From positions 62,001 through 126,000 of the forward strand of contig NZ_JYDE01000004.1 of NCBI RefSeq assembly GCF_003263515.1: a stretch of DNA of 64,000 nucleotides. Direction: 5' to 3'. Each line of letters begins with the position of its first letter. Position 1 is the stretch's first letter. Origin of the DNA: Rahnella inusitata. Lineage in GTDB: Bacteria > Pseudomonadota > Gammaproteobacteria > Enterobacterales > Enterobacteriaceae. This document shows, piece by piece, positions 37,321 to 49,052 of the stretch. A model generated the notes under the pieces. It was not told where the DNA came from and did no database searches. It worked only from the letters and a program-made list of their open reading frames with translations. The translations under genes and the position numbers were made by a program.

Positions 37321-38748
37321 TCAGAAAGTGACAATCGCTTTCAGACCTGTAACCCAGGCATCCTGAGTTTCGGCTACGCCTCCCGGACGGTGCCAGTACT
37401 GCAAATCCGGTTGCAAGATGAGCCATGAGCGCACTTTAATCTGATAGTACAAATCAGCGTTTACCGAATGCCCGGCCAGCGGCGTATAGAGCGGATTGCC
37501 GTAATCATCCACCTGATAATAGTCGTTCAGGTTTTCCTGATTTTTTCGGTAATGATCGCTCATTTTAATGTAGGTCACACCAAAACCCAGCCAGTCGTCA
37601 GGGCGGGCATCAAACAGACCGCGATAGCGCATGGACGCGGCCTGCGTATGGTGAATGTAGTTGCTGCGCTGATCGCCAAGACCCAGACTGTATGACACGC
37701 TCATGCCGCGGTTTGCATCGTCGCCTCGCGTGGTCACCTGCTGGTTGAAACCGGTGTACATAAACCAGGTGTCGCTGTGCGTACGGTAGCCTTGAGGATC
37801 CGTCGCGCCCACGCTCTGTGATTTACCTTCCGAGAGATCCTGCTGCTTCGAGTTGGTGTACAGCAGCCCGAAATTATAAATCCCCGGCAGGCCGTTGACT
37901 TTGGTTTTCAGCTCCGCTTCCATCGGCAGCAGGATACCGCGCGCTCCTTTCAGCGAGCCGCTCCAAGCGTATTTACGATCGGAGGCATCCGGGTTTTGCT
38001 CCATGATACCGGTTTTGAGCGTCAGCTCCGGCGTCAGTTTGTACTGGAAAGTGGTGCCCCAGTAATGTTTATTCCAGTTGAACCAGGTCATCGAGTTGGC
38101 CGATTTACCGCCGCACTGGCTGAGTAACTGGAAATCGCACGGGATTATCTGATCGAAATCCTGATTCTTGTTCATCATACCGATGCGCCAGTGCAGCTTA
38201 CGATCGTCAAAGCTGCGTCCAAAGGTCAGCCAGCCCAGACGGGTAATCGATTGTCCGCCCCAGCTTTCCTGCGCTATATCGTTGAAACCCACACGCGGAT
38301 CCTGTGTCCGTTCTGAGGTCAGGTTATCGTTATGGTTACGGTTGACGATGTTCCCTTCAATAGCCGCATCAGGAATGCCGGTGTACATCTCCAGATCCTG
38401 AGTAAACGTCAGCGAAAACTGATCGATATACGCCAGCTTCTTATCATGATTGTAACCGCCACCTGCGTTGTAGGCCGATTCGCTGAGATAACCGAGCTGA
38501 TAGTGAAAACCGTGGTTTTCCAGAATAGGGCGAATACCCAACATATCGCCGAGCATTCCCTCGCCCGGCGCTTCAAACCCCAACACGGTGCCGTTCCAGT
38601 TATTTTCGGCCAGCGCAGGACTGATAATTGAACCGAACAGACAAAGTGTCAGAGCGGCGCGCCTTAATAGATGAATCTTATTAACTGGGCCGTGATTATG
38701 TGACGGATTGATTGTAGGTGCAGCAAAGGTCAAAAAGGGTTTCATCAT
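37321..38748 (-). CDS. Carbohydrate-selective porin, OprB family
   Basis: A 475-residue outer-membrane beta-barrel. The signal peptide is unusual: 26 mostly polar residues precede the hydrophobic LLRRAALTLCLFGSIISPALA, with cleavage expected after Ala47. The ATG at 38748 has GGGA five bases upstream, and no nearer start exists because the V at residue 22 is GTT. The body shows aromatic-rich alternating strands, GGGYNHDKKLAYIDQFSLTF, and ends in a terminal Phe (LKAIVTF), the outer-membrane assembly signal. It should admit beta-glucosides. E. coli uses the LamB-type BglH at this point, so this is a functional replacement. Confidence 0.88.
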   Translation of the reverse strand: MMKPFLTFAAPTINPSHNHGPVNKIHLLRRAALTLCLFGSIISPALAENNWNGTVLGFEAPGEGMLGDMLGIRPILENHGFHYQLGYLSESAYNAGGGYNHDKKLAYIDQFSLTFTQDLEMYTGIPDAAIEGNIVNRNHNDNLTSERTQDPRVGFNDIAQESWGGQSITRLGWLTFGRSFDDRKLHWRIGMMNKNQDFDQIIPCDFQLLSQCGGKSANSMTWFNWNKHYWGTTFQYKLTPELTLKTGIMEQNPDASDRKYAWSGSLKGARGILLPMEAELKTKVNGLPGIYNFGLLYTNSKQQDLSEGKSQSVGATDPQGYRTHSDTWFMYTGFNQQVTTRGDDANRGMSVSYSLGLGDQRSNYIHHTQAASMRYRGLFDARPDDWLGFGVTYIKMSDHYRKNQENLNDYYQVDDYGNPLYTPLAGHSVNADLYYQIKVRSWLILQPDLQYWHRPGGVAETQDAWVTGLKAIVTF

Positions 38749-38863
38749 TATATTCCCATCAAATTACTTATTTAAACGCGATAATATTTTTATTGGTTTT
38801 TATCAACTCACAGAAACAGACAGCCCTGCGATTTATTCGCATTATTATTGACTGACTGAACAA

Positions 38864-38887
38864 GCGGCCTGCGTTATTTCAGACCGC
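38864..38887 (-). terminator. Intercistronic hairpin between bglA and the porin gene
   Basis: GCGGCCTG and CAGACCGC form eight pairs (one G-T) around an eight-base loop, 20 bases past the bglA stop. No T-tract follows on the minus strand, so RNA stabilisation or weak attenuation is more likely than full termination. Confidence 0.45.
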
Positions 38888-38908
38888 CAATTTTTCACTA
38901 AGACTGGA

Positions 38909-42212
<3,304 letters not shown>

Positions 42213-42284
42213 TCATCAGAGTAAGGGCGTCGTGCACGACATTGCCGGTATTTTTAACGGGGCGGCCGGCCCCTGAATTCAGGC

Positions 42285-42346
42285 CAAAAAAAAACCTAAA
42301 CGTCCGGTCTCTCCGCGTTAGGCGAAGAGACAAGAAGTTTAGGTTT
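42285..42346 (-). terminator. Leader terminator of the bgl operon
   Basis: On the minus strand AAACCTAAAC (complement of 42337-42346) pairs perfectly with GTTTAGGTTT (complement of 42292-42301), followed by a run of T residues. The stem's 5' arm overlaps the RAT, so BglG binding and termination are mutually exclusive. Confidence 0.92.
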
Positions 42347-42369
42347 TGCCTGTCAGACAGTAACAATCC
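42341..42369 (-). promoter_or_regulatory. RAT, ribonucleic antiterminator bound by BglG
   Basis: The minus strand begins GGATTGTTACTG and ends CAGGCAAAACCT, the two conserved halves of BglG/LicT/SacT RAT elements, in a 29-base unit. It overlaps the terminator stem by six bases (42341-42346). The window therefore holds the complete antitermination switch: RAT, terminator, sensor EII and antiterminator. Confidence 0.94.
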
Positions 42370-42437
42370 TGCTTTCTGATAGTGATTCTCAATCGAATCG
42401 TTAACAGAAACAAGCCGTAATAGCCGCTAAAACATGA

Positions 42438-42459
42438 AAATGTGACCGGCTTCAGGTTT
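42438..42459. promoter_or_regulatory. Candidate CRP site upstream of bglF
   Basis: AAATGTGA, six bases, TCAGG, TTT. The left half matches the CRP consensus fully and the right half keeps TCA. It lies about 70 bases upstream of the RAT, where catabolite activation of a bgl promoter would be expected. The promoter hexamers themselves are not clear. Confidence 0.45.
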
Positions 42460-42566
42460 TGCGTGGAAGTGTGATGGGGCGCGGTGTCCGACAGGTGCAG
42501 CGACAGACTGAGGACGCTAAATAGCTCATTTAACGTTGCAAATTTAGTGAGCCGGATATCACGGCC

Positions 42567-42596
42567 TTGGTAACCGTTTACCCGTTACGCTATAAT
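42567..42596 (+). promoter_or_regulatory. Sigma-70 promoter of the c4-like RNA / nlp unit
   Basis: TTGGTA and a consensus TATAAT are separated by 18 bases. Transcription would begin near 42603, about 20 bases before the first antisense target repeat. This is the best sigma-70 match I found in the window. Confidence 0.75.
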
Positions 42597-42622
42597 TCCT
42601 TGTCGCGGCAAAATCCGCGACC

Positions 42623-42634
42623 GGGATTCTCAAC
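42623..42634 (+). repeat. Antisense target repeat A (P4 seqA-like)
   Basis: GGGATTCTCAAC at the start of the predicted transcript. GATTCTCAAC (42625-42634) is repeated at 42815-42824. It is complementary to GTTGAGAACCCC at 42783-42794 inside the c4-like RNA, with eight contiguous pairs, one mismatch and three more pairs. Confidence 0.75.
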
Positions 42635-42728
42635 CTGAATGTTCACTGGCGACATGGAATGTGCACTCGCATTTCACGTCTGAGTCTGCGCACACCTATT
42701 GCCTGTACAAACAACAAGCAATATCTCA

Positions 42729-42810
42729 ATGGTGGCTCAGGCGGGGCTGACTTAGGTCAGGCCGGTATCCAGTAGAACCGGTGTTGAGAACCCCGTCAGG
42801 GCTACCACCA
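42729..42810 (+). ncRNA. c4-like antisense RNA (phage P1/P4 immunity type)
   Basis: The segment folds like phage c4/CI RNA. TGGTGG (42730-42735) pairs with CCACCA (42805-42810), and CGGGG pairs with CCCCG. Hairpin I is CTGAC-TTAG-GTCAG (42747-42760). Hairpin II is CCGGT (42762-42766) with ACCGG (42777-42781), whose ten-base loop shows TCCAGTAGA. A single-stranded GTTGAGAA follows. The loop is perfectly complementary to TCTACTGGA at 42848-42856, next to the leader ORF start. GTTGAGAA is complementary to the flanking GATTCTCAAC repeats. In P1 such pairing blocks translation of the orfX/ant unit; in P4 it causes premature termination. Identification is by eye. Confidence 0.82.
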
Positions 42811-42814
42811 GCGA

Positions 42815-42824
42815 GATTCTCAAC
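42815..42824 (+). repeat. Antisense target repeat C (P4 seqC / P1 b'-like)
   Basis: A second GATTCTCAAC directly after the c4-like RNA, complementary to its GTTGAGAA arm. With the site at 42848-42856 it forms the two-part target that c4 RNA pairs with. Confidence 0.75.
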
Positions 42825-42847
42825 TCCAGTGGTCGCCACACAACTAA

Positions 42848-42856
42848 TCTACTGGA
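42848..42856 (+). promoter_or_regulatory. Antisense target a' covering the leader ORF ribosome site
   Basis: TCTACTGGA is the exact complement of the hairpin II loop of the c4-like RNA (42768-42776). Its GGA is the only Shine-Dalgarno-like element, nine bases before the leader ATG, so pairing should block initiation. Confidence 0.75.
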
Positions 42857-42865
42857 CAATGTGAT

Positions 42866-42946
42866 ATGAAAGACAAGCCAAGGCAGGCACTCCCCCCTCT
42901 CCTGTTTATTCTGCGCCCCTGTTCTCCGGAGGTGGCCGTATTATGA
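42866..42946 (+). CDS. 26-residue leader ORF coupled to nlp
   Basis: A short frame of 26 codons (MKDKPRQALPPLLFILRPCS, then PEVAVL) between the antisense targets and nlp. Its TGA at 42944-42946 overlaps the nlp ATG (ATGA), which is the signature of translational coupling. In P1 the corresponding open frame (orfX) is translated to allow expression of icd and ant, and c4 RNA blocks it. No sequence family is recognised; the position rather than the peptide may matter. A GGAGG for nlp lies inside it at 42928-42932. Confidence 0.6.
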   Translation: MKDKPRQALPPLLFILRPCSPEVAVL

Positions 42947-43209
42947 TAAATACCAGAGAAGACTGGCATCCCGCCGATATCATCGCAGCAATCCGCAAGA
43001 AAGGTTCAACGTTGACGGCACTCTCCCGTGAGTCCGGACTGGGTTCTTCCACACTTTCTAACACCCTGTCACGACGATGGCCTAAAGGCGAAATGATCAT
43101 CGCGCAAATGATTGGCGTTCCGGCCTGGGAAATCTGGCCAAGCCGTTATTACAATGCCAAGGGTGAGTTAGTTGTGCCGAAGTTGCGTACCCCTAAAGCG
43201 GTAGTGTAA
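42943..43209 (+). CDS. nlp: Ner-like (Nlp/SfsB) DNA-binding regulator
   Basis: An 88-residue helix-turn-helix protein of the phage Mu Ner / SfsB-Nlp family. REDWHPADIIAAIRKKGSTLTALSRESGLGSSTLSNTL shows the Ner HTH, followed by the family motif RRWPKGEMIIAQMIGVPAWEIWPSRY. Ner represses early phage promoters; E. coli SfsB affects maltose genes. Here it is the downstream gene of a c4-type antisense RNA unit. GGAGG lies ten bases before the ATG. It is convergent with ruvB. Confidence 0.9.
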   Translation: MINTREDWHPADIIAAIRKKGSTLTALSRESGLGSSTLSNTLSRRWPKGEMIIAQMIGVPAWEIWPSRYYNAKGELVVPKLRTPKAVV

Positions 43210-43279
43210 TCCGTGACGCGGTGGGAGCCTGTCTTTCACCGCAATTTGTCCGGTCGTGTTGATTACTTTGTTGTGAACT

Positions 43280-43311
43280 ACAAAAACCAAAACGGACGCA
43301 AAAGCGCCCGT
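43280..43311 (-). terminator. Intrinsic terminator of ruvAB
   Basis: On the minus strand ACGGGCGC and GCGTCCGT pair fully (one G-T) around TTTT, followed by TTTGGTTTTTG. It lies 29 bases past the ruvB stop. Confidence 0.8.
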
Positions 43312-43339
43312 TGGGAATTCTATTGTCTGACGACCGGTT

Positions 43340-44350
43340 TTATTCTTCCGCGCGCGAAAGCCCAAAGTGTTTATAGGCATGATTGGTCGCCATGCGGCCA
43401 CGCGGCGTCCGCTGAATAAAGCCCTGCTGGATAAGGAAAGGTTCGATGACATCTTCAATCGTTTCCCGTTCTTCACCAATCGCTGCCGCTAAGTTATCCA
43501 GACCTACCGGCCCGCCGGAAAATTTATCAATGATAGCCAGCAATAGTTTGCGGTCCATGTAATCAAAACCTTCCGCATCGACGTCAAGCATATCCAGCGC
43601 ACCGTTGGCAACGTCACCGTTGATCGTCCCGTCACCTTTGACCTCCGCGAAGTCGCGCACACGGCGCAGCAGACGGTTGGCAATACGCGGCGTACCGCGC
43701 GAACGGCGGGCAATCTGATGTGCGCCCTCTTCTGACAACTCCAGCCCCAAACACAGTGCGCTGCGTCCGACGATGTGTTGCAAATCCGCCACCTGATAGA
43801 ACTCAAGACGCTGCACGATCCCGAAACGGTCACGTAGCGGTGACGTCAGCGAACCGGCGCGGGTAGTGGCACCAATCAGGGTAAACGGAGGTAAATCGAG
43901 CTTGATGGAACGCGCGGCAGGCCCTTCGCCGATCATGATATCCAGCTGATAGTCTTCCATCGCCGGATACAGAATCTCTTCGACTACCGGGGACAGACGA
44001 TGGATTTCATCAATGAACAGCACGTCGTGTGGTTCAAGGTTCGTTAGCATAGCCGCCAGATCGCCGGCTTTTTCCAGCACCGGGCCAGAGGTGGTGCGCA
44101 AATTCACGCCCATTTCATTGGCCACAATATTGGCGAGCGTGGTTTTACCCAGCCCCGGCGGCCCGAAAATCAGTAAGTGATCGAGCGCATCTTTACGTTG
44201 CTTAGCCGCCTGAATAAAGATTTCCATTTGCGAACGGACGTGCGGCTGGCCGACATACTCTGACAGCAGCTTCGGGCGGATCGCACGGTCAATGACTTCT
44301 TCTTCCGTAGTGAAGACTTCGGACGAAATCAGGCGGTCAGCTTCGATCAT
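43340..44350 (-). CDS. ruvB: Holliday junction branch migration ATPase RuvB
   Basis: RuvB, 336 residues (E. coli 336), the AAA+ hexameric motor that drives branch migration with RuvA. Walker A GPPGLGKT is at residues 63-70, Walker B is [10 protein letters not shown], sensor 1 is GATTRAG, and the arginine finger is in [11 protein letters not shown]. The C-terminal winged helix ends in [14 protein letters not shown]. The ATG is eight bases after the ruvA stop with GAGG upstream. LexA control is exerted through the box before ruvA. Confidence 0.98.
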   Translation of the reverse strand: MIEADRLISSEVFTTEEEVIDRAIRPKLLSEYVGQPHVRSQMEIFIQAAKQRKDALDHLLIFGPPGLGKTTLANIVANEMGVNLRTTSGPVLEKAGDLAAMLTNLEPHDVLFIDEIHRLSPVVEEILYPAMEDYQLDIMIGEGPAARSIKLDLPPFTLIGATTRAGSLTSPLRDRFGIVQRLEFYQVADLQHIVGRSALCLGLELSEEGAHQIARRSRGTPRIANRLLRRVRDFAEVKGDGTINGDVANGALDMLDVDAEGFDYMDRKLLLAIIDKFSGGPVGLDNLAAAIGEERETIEDVIEPFLIQQGFIQRTPRGRMATNHAYKHFGLSRAEE

Positions 44351-44358
44351 CTCTTACC

Positions 44359-44979
44359 TCACAGCGCAGCGCGCAGCGCCTCTCTAATCAACGTTTCGGA
44401 TTCAGCACCCGGTTTGGCAACTTTGCTGATCATTCGGCTGGCTTCCGGTGGTTTGTAACCCAGTGAAATCAGGGCTGCAACGGCTTCGCCTTCGGCATCA
44501 GATTCTTTTGTTTTCGACGCCGATGCAGGTAACGTGATATCAGTATGATTGTTAAATAGATCACCGTTTAATCCTTTAAACCGGTCTTTCATCTCGACAA
44601 CCAGGCGCTCTGCGGTTTTCTTACCTACACCCGGTAACTTAATTAACGCGGTGATTTCTTCCTTTTCCACCGCACTGACAAACTGCTGCGCCGACATGCC
44701 TGACAAGATAGCCAGCGCCAGTTTTGGTCCGACGCCGTTGACTTTAATCAGCTCGCGAAACAGCGCACGTTCCTGCTTGTCATTAAATCCGTAAAGCAGT
44801 TGTGCATCTTCGCGGACGATAAACTGTGTGAAGATGATAGCTTCCTGACCCAGGTCCGGCAATTCGTAAAAACAGGTCATTGGCAACTGCACTTCATAGC
44901 CAACGCCGTTGGTTTCCAGCAGCACCAAAGGGGGCTGTTTTTCCAGAATGATGCCTCGTAGTCTGCCTATCACGTTCAT
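44359..44979 (-). CDS. ruvA: Holliday junction DNA-binding protein RuvA
   Basis: RuvA, 206 residues. Domain I is an OB fold ([22 protein letters not shown]). Domain II has two helix-hairpin-helix motifs ([18 protein letters not shown] and [19 protein letters not shown]). A flexible Ser/Asp-rich linker leads to the C-terminal RuvB-binding domain ([20 protein letters not shown]). It forms the tetramer that clamps the four-way junction. AAGGAA directly before the ATG supports the start. Confidence 0.97.
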   Translation of the reverse strand: MNVIGRLRGIILEKQPPLVLLETNGVGYEVQLPMTCFYELPDLGQEAIIFTQFIVREDAQLLYGFNDKQERALFRELIKVNGVGPKLALAILSGMSAQQFVSAVEKEEITALIKLPGVGKKTAERLVVEMKDRFKGLNGDLFNNHTDITLPASASKTKESDAEGEAVAALISLGYKPPEASRMISKVAKPGAESETLIREALRAAL

Positions 44980-45017
44980 TTTCCTTATCGGGTCAAAAAC
45001 TGCGATGTTTATATCAT

Positions 45018-45042
45018 AAAAAAAGCTGGATGGATATCCAGC
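45018..45042 (-). terminator. Terminator-like hairpin after ruvC, overlapping the LexA box
   Basis: GCTGGAT and ATCCAGC form seven pairs around a four-base loop, followed by T7 on the minus strand, 19 bases past the ruvC stop. The same bases form the LexA operator for ruvAB. Confidence 0.7.
45026..45041. promoter_or_regulatory. LexA binding site (SOS box) of ruvAB
   Basis: CTGGATATCCATCCAG on the minus strand fits CTG-N10-CAG and closely resembles the known E. coli ruvA operator. A TATGAT -10 (complement of 45013-45018) lies 17 bases downstream of CTGGAT, so LexA would cover the -35 region. ruvC upstream is outside its direct control, as in E. coli. Confidence 0.85.
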
Positions 45043-45060
45043 CTAATGGACTTGCGGCGT

Positions 45061-45582
45061 CTATCGCATCCGCCCTCGCGCCATCTGTAATTTGTCCGTA
45101 CTCAGACGGATTGCGTTCTGGCTCATGTGGCAATGTGTGATAGCAATCGCCAGTGCATCGGCAGCATCCGCCTGCGGATTGGCGGGTAATTTCAGCAACG
45201 ATCGCACCATATGCTGAACCTGTGATTTCTCAGCGGCACCCGTGCCCACAACGGTCTGTTTGACCTGCCGTGCGGCATATTCAAAGACCGGTAAATCCTG
45301 ATTCACGGCTGCCACAATCGCCGCACCGCGCGCCTGGCCGAGTTTTAATGCGGAATCGGCGTTCTTCGCCATAAATACAGATTCGATGGCAAAAAAGTCA
45401 GGCTGAAATTGGGTAATGATTTCCGACACACCGGCGTAAATCAGTTTCAAACGTCCAGGCATATCGTCCACCACGGTGCGGATACAGCCGCTGCCGAGAT
45501 AGCTCAGCTGACGCCCTGTCTGGCGGATAATGCCATAGCCGGTAATACGCGAACCGGGGTCGATCCCCAGAATAATAGCCAT
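45061..45582 (-). CDS. ruvC: Holliday junction resolvase RuvC
   Basis: RuvC, 173 residues, a dimeric RNase H-fold endonuclease that cuts Holliday junctions. The catalytic acids are visible: Asp8 in [14 protein letters not shown], Glu in [12 protein letters not shown], and the paired Asp in [25 protein letters not shown] and VKQTVVGTG are conserved. It lies downstream of yebC and upstream of the LexA-regulated ruvAB. Confidence 0.97.
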   Translation of the reverse strand: MAIILGIDPGSRITGYGIIRQTGRQLSYLGSGCIRTVVDDMPGRLKLIYAGVSEIITQFQPDFFAIESVFMAKNADSALKLGQARGAAIVAAVNQDLPVFEYAARQVKQTVVGTGAAEKSQVQHMVRSLLKLPANPQADAADALAIAITHCHMSQNAIRLSTDKLQMARGRMR

Positions 45583-45690
45583 AGCCGCTCAACGCCTTGT
45601 ATTGTCGTTTTTATAAGGAAGTGGGGAGAGTATAAACTGCTGCGGGATAACAGGATAGCCAGCCGGTGGAAACCACCGGCGGCACGAAAA

Positions 45691-46434
45691 TCACAGAGTT
45701 TCTGCAATCTCGTCTGAGATTTCACCGTTATGGTAAACCTCTTGTACATCGTCACAATCTTCCAGCATGTCGATCAGGCGCAACAGTTTAGGCGCAGTGT
45801 CTGCATCCATGTCGGCTTTGGTCGATGGGATCATAGTGACTTCTGCGGAGTCGGCTTTGAAACCGGCCGCTTCCAGCGCGTCTTTCACATCGCCCAGACT
45901 TTCCCAGGCCGTGAACACGTCAATCGCGCCATCGTCATAAGAGACGATATCTTCTGCGCCTGCTTCCAGCGCGGCTTCCATCACCACATCTTCATCCAGA
46001 CCCGGAGCAAAAGAGATCACGCCTTTTTTGGAGAAGAGGTAAGAAACGGAACCGTCAGTGCCCAGATTACCCCCGGTTTTGTTGAAGGCGTGACGCACTT
46101 CAGCCACGGTGCGGTTGCGGTTGTCACTCAGGCATTCCACCATGACTGCTGAACCACCAGGACCGTAACCTTCATAAATGATGGTTTCCATGTTGGTATC
46201 ATCATCGCCGCCCACGCCACGCGCGACGGCGCGGTTCAGGGTGTCGCGGGTCATGTTGTTAGACAGCGCTTTATCGATAGCTGCGCGAAGACGCGGGTTA
46301 GCCGCCGGATCGCCGCCACCGAGTTTTGCTGCCGTCACCAGTTCACGAATGATTTTGGTGAAAATTTTGCCACGCTTAGAATCTTGCGCCGCTTTGCGGT
46401 GCTTGGTGTTGGCCCACTTACTGTGACCTGCCAT
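45691..46434 (-). CDS. yebC: YebC/PmpR-family regulatory and translation factor
   Basis: A 247-residue protein (E. coli 246) beginning [18 protein letters not shown], the family hallmark. PLGGG-like [21 protein letters not shown] and [13 protein letters not shown] are conserved. Family members have been described as transcription regulators of quorum or recombination genes, and recent work links them to relief of ribosome stalling at proline-rich sites. A GGAG precedes the ATG. It lies between nudB and ruvC. Confidence 0.96.
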   Translation of the reverse strand: MAGHSKWANTKHRKAAQDSKRGKIFTKIIRELVTAAKLGGGDPAANPRLRAAIDKALSNNMTRDTLNRAVARGVGGDDDTNMETIIYEGYGPGGSAVMVECLSDNRNRTVAEVRHAFNKTGGNLGTDGSVSYLFSKKGVISFAPGLDEDVVMEAALEAGAEDIVSYDDGAIDVFTAWESLGDVKDALEAAGFKADSAEVTMIPSTKADMDADTAPKLLRLIDMLEDCDDVQEVYHNGEISDEIAETL

Positions 46435-46460
46435 AACAAATCTCCAAAAAGTCTAAAGTC

Positions 46461-46907
46461 TTAACAGACCGAATAGTTTACAAATTCTTCAATCGCCTGC
46501 TGGTTGCTCGGGGACACCGTCAGCGCTGCCGCTGCGGTTTTGTCGAGCCAACGGTATGCATGATGCTCGGTAAGTTCCACATCACGCTCCTCGGGTAACG
46601 CCAGACAGAACCAGTGTTCTTTGTTGCGGGTCACGCCGGGAGCATAGCGATGGCGCAAATGCGCAAATATTTCAAAATCCACACAGCGATCGCAGTCTTG
46701 CAGAGTCAGGTTTTCACCTGCGATGTCGATACCGACCTCTTCCATGACTTCACGCTGCGTGGTGTCTTTCGGGGATTCCCCGTCTTCCAGACTGCCGGTC
46801 ACCGACTGCCAGAAATTCGGGTCATCCTTTCGTTGTAGCATCAGCACCCTGCCGGTGTTTCTGGCGTAGATGACGCACAGTATCGACTCAGGACGCTTGT
46901 CGCTCAT
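46461..46907 (-). CDS. nudB: Dihydroneopterin triphosphate diphosphatase
   Basis: NudB (FolQ), 148 residues. A Nudix hydrolase that removes pyrophosphate from dihydroneopterin triphosphate in folate synthesis. The Nudix box is intact: GSLEDGESPKDTTQREVMEE, ending with VGID (positions about 38-60). Its ATG overlaps the aspS TAA by one base (TAATG), so it is translated with aspS. Confidence 0.94.
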   Translation of the reverse strand: MSDKRPESILCVIYARNTGRVLMLQRKDDPNFWQSVTGSLEDGESPKDTTQREVMEEVGIDIAGENLTLQDCDRCVDFEIFAHLRHRYAPGVTRNKEHWFCLALPEERDVELTEHHAYRWLDKTAAAALTVSPSNQQAIEEFVNYSVC

Positions 46908-48703
46908 TAGTTATTCTCTGTATTTGTGTCTGGCGTCACTTCTTTTTTCGCCACTACCGCAATACCCAGCTCCAGCAGCGACGCCGGATTAGCAAAGCTT
47001 GGCGCTTCGGTCATCAGACAGGCCGCTGCGGTAGTTTTCGGGAAGGCAATGACGTCACGGATGTTGTCGGTGCCGGTCAGCAACATCACCAGACGGTCCA
47101 GACCAAAGGCCAGACCAGCGTGCGGCGGTGTGCCGTATTTCAGGGCGTCGAGCAGGAAGCCAAATTTCTCGCGCTGTTCGTGCTCGTTAATGCCCAGAAT
47201 GCTGAACACGGTTTGCTGCATTTCGCTGCGGTGAATACGCACGGAACCGCCGCCGACTTCGTAACCGTTGATCACCATGTCGTAGGCGTTGGCGATCGCG
47301 GAAACCGGGTTGGCTGCCAACTCTTCAGCAGTCATCTCTTTCGGTGCGGTGAACGGATGGTGCATCGCACTCAGGCCGCCTTCGTCGGTGTCTTCAAACA
47401 TCGGGAAGTCGATTACCCACAGCGGTGCCCACACGTCGTCTTGCGTGATTTTTAGGTCGCGGCCAACTTTCAGACGCAGTGCGCCGATGGCATCAGTCAC
47501 GATTTTCGCGCTGGCTGCGCCGAAGAAGATCATATCGCCGTCTTGTGCGGCGGTGCGCTCGATCAGTGCAGAGAGCAAATCAGCGTTCAGGAACTTAGCA
47601 ACCGGGCTCTGGATACCTTCCAGACCTTTCGCCACTTCGTTCACTTTGATGTAAGCCAGACCTTTCGCGCCGTAAATTTCGATGAATTTCGCATATTCGT
47701 CGATTTGTTTACGGCTCAGGGATGCGCCGCCAGGGACACGCAACGCGGCCACGCGGCCTTTCGGATCGTTGGCCGGATCGGCAAACACTTTGAACTCGAT
47801 GTCTTTCATCAGGTCCGCAACGTCAACCATTTCCATCGGGTTACGCAGGTCCGGTTTGTCAGAACCGAAACGACGCATCGCTTCTGCATAGGTCATGATC
47901 GGGAAATCGCCCAGATCCACGCCTTTGATTTCCTGCCACAGTTCACGCGCCAGTTTCTCCATCACTTCACGCACTTGTTCAGCGCTCATGAAAGAGGTTT
48001 CAACATCGATCTGAGTAAATTCTGGCTGACGATCAGCACGTAAATCCTCATCACGGAAGCATTTGACTACCTGATAATAACGGTCGAAACCGGACATCAT
48101 CAGCAGCTGTTTGAACAGCTGTGGGGATTGTGGCAGCGCGTAGAACTTGCCTTTATGGACACGGCTTGGCACCAGATAATCGCGCGCGCCTTCCGGTGTG
48201 GCTTTGGTCAGCATCGGAGTTTCGATGTCGAGGAAGTCATGGCTGTCCATGAAACGGCGTACGAAGCTGGTGATTTTTGCGCGCGCTTTCAGGCGATTGG
48301 CCATCTCAGGGCGGCGCAGATCCAGATAGCGGTATTTCAGACGCGCTTCTTCGGAGTTCACGTGATTGGAGTCGAGCGGCAGGGATTCTGAACGGTTGAT
48401 GATGTTCAGACCGCTGGCGAACACTTCCACTTCACCGGTCGCCATGTCTTTATTGAACTGGCTTTCAGGGCGCGCACGGACGGTGCCGGTCAGCTGGATA
48501 CAGAATTCATTGCGCAACTCAGAGGCCAGTTTGTAGGCGTCAGCCTGATCCGGATCGAAGAAAACCTGCACGATGCCTTCGCGGTCACGCATATCGATGA
48601 AAATCAGACCACCCAAATCGCGTCGACGGTTAACCCAGCCACACAATGTCACTTCCTGGCCCACATTGGACGCATTCAGCTTTCCACAATATACAGTACG
48701 CAT
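46907..48703 (-). CDS. aspS: Aspartyl-tRNA synthetase
   Basis: AspS, 598 residues, a class IIb synthetase. The N-terminal OB-fold anticodon domain ([32 protein letters not shown], read in parts) is followed by motif 2 ([21 protein letters not shown]) and motif 3 ([15 protein letters not shown]). The GAD insertion domain lies between about 300 and 420, marking the bacterial type. AAGGA seven bases before the ATG is a good ribosome site. It heads aspS-nudB-yebC-ruvC. Confidence 0.98.
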   Translation of the reverse strand: MRTVYCGKLNASNVGQEVTLCGWVNRRRDLGGLIFIDMRDREGIVQVFFDPDQADAYKLASELRNEFCIQLTGTVRARPESQFNKDMATGEVEVFASGLNIINRSESLPLDSNHVNSEEARLKYRYLDLRRPEMANRLKARAKITSFVRRFMDSHDFLDIETPMLTKATPEGARDYLVPSRVHKGKFYALPQSPQLFKQLLMMSGFDRYYQVVKCFRDEDLRADRQPEFTQIDVETSFMSAEQVREVMEKLARELWQEIKGVDLGDFPIMTYAEAMRRFGSDKPDLRNPMEMVDVADLMKDIEFKVFADPANDPKGRVAALRVPGGASLSRKQIDEYAKFIEIYGAKGLAYIKVNEVAKGLEGIQSPVAKFLNADLLSALIERTAAQDGDMIFFGAASAKIVTDAIGALRLKVGRDLKITQDDVWAPLWVIDFPMFEDTDEGGLSAMHHPFTAPKEMTAEELAANPVSAIANAYDMVINGYEVGGGSVRIHRSEMQQTVFSILGINEHEQREKFGFLLDALKYGTPPHAGLAFGLDRLVMLLTGTDNIRDVIAFPKTTAAACLMTEAPSFANPASLLELGIAVVAKKEVTPDTNTENN

Positions 48704-49052
48704 AACGGTATCCTTTTGATCCCACTACCCGGCCTCATGGCGCACAGGTACAGAAACGGTTATTCACTCTGGTCGCCCGCCCGCAAAACGCTGCGGCGCG
48801 CGGAATAGGTTTGCTTATGTTCTAAATCTAAGCTTCTAAAAAAGGCGGCTATTATAAAGGAATTTCCTTCGCAGGATAAGTGCGAACACGTCAAGGCTGG
48901 CGCGGAAATTCACTCATGTTGCCTGCTACACATAATTTAACAAAATTATCCCCAAATTGACCCACGCGTTAGCATAGACTCGCGCAATCCCCTTTGTACA
49001 CGCTGTTCATTATTCCTTTCGCTATTAATGAGATAACCGGGAGCTTTACGCC
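48704..49052. other. Divergent promoter region, aspS / yecD
   Basis: About 350 bases with no coding frame. GGGAG lies nine bases before the yecD ATG. I see no recognised operator. Confidence 0.5.

Noticed and set aside
42600-42865. Riboswitch or simple attenuator upstream of nlp
   Set aside because: No metabolite-riboswitch core or leader U-tract is visible, while the complementary loop/target pairs fit an antisense RNA far better.
43213-43419. Plus-strand frame after nlp overlapping the ruvB 3' end
   Set aside because: It crosses the ruvAB terminator and is antisense to ruvB; no ribosome site.
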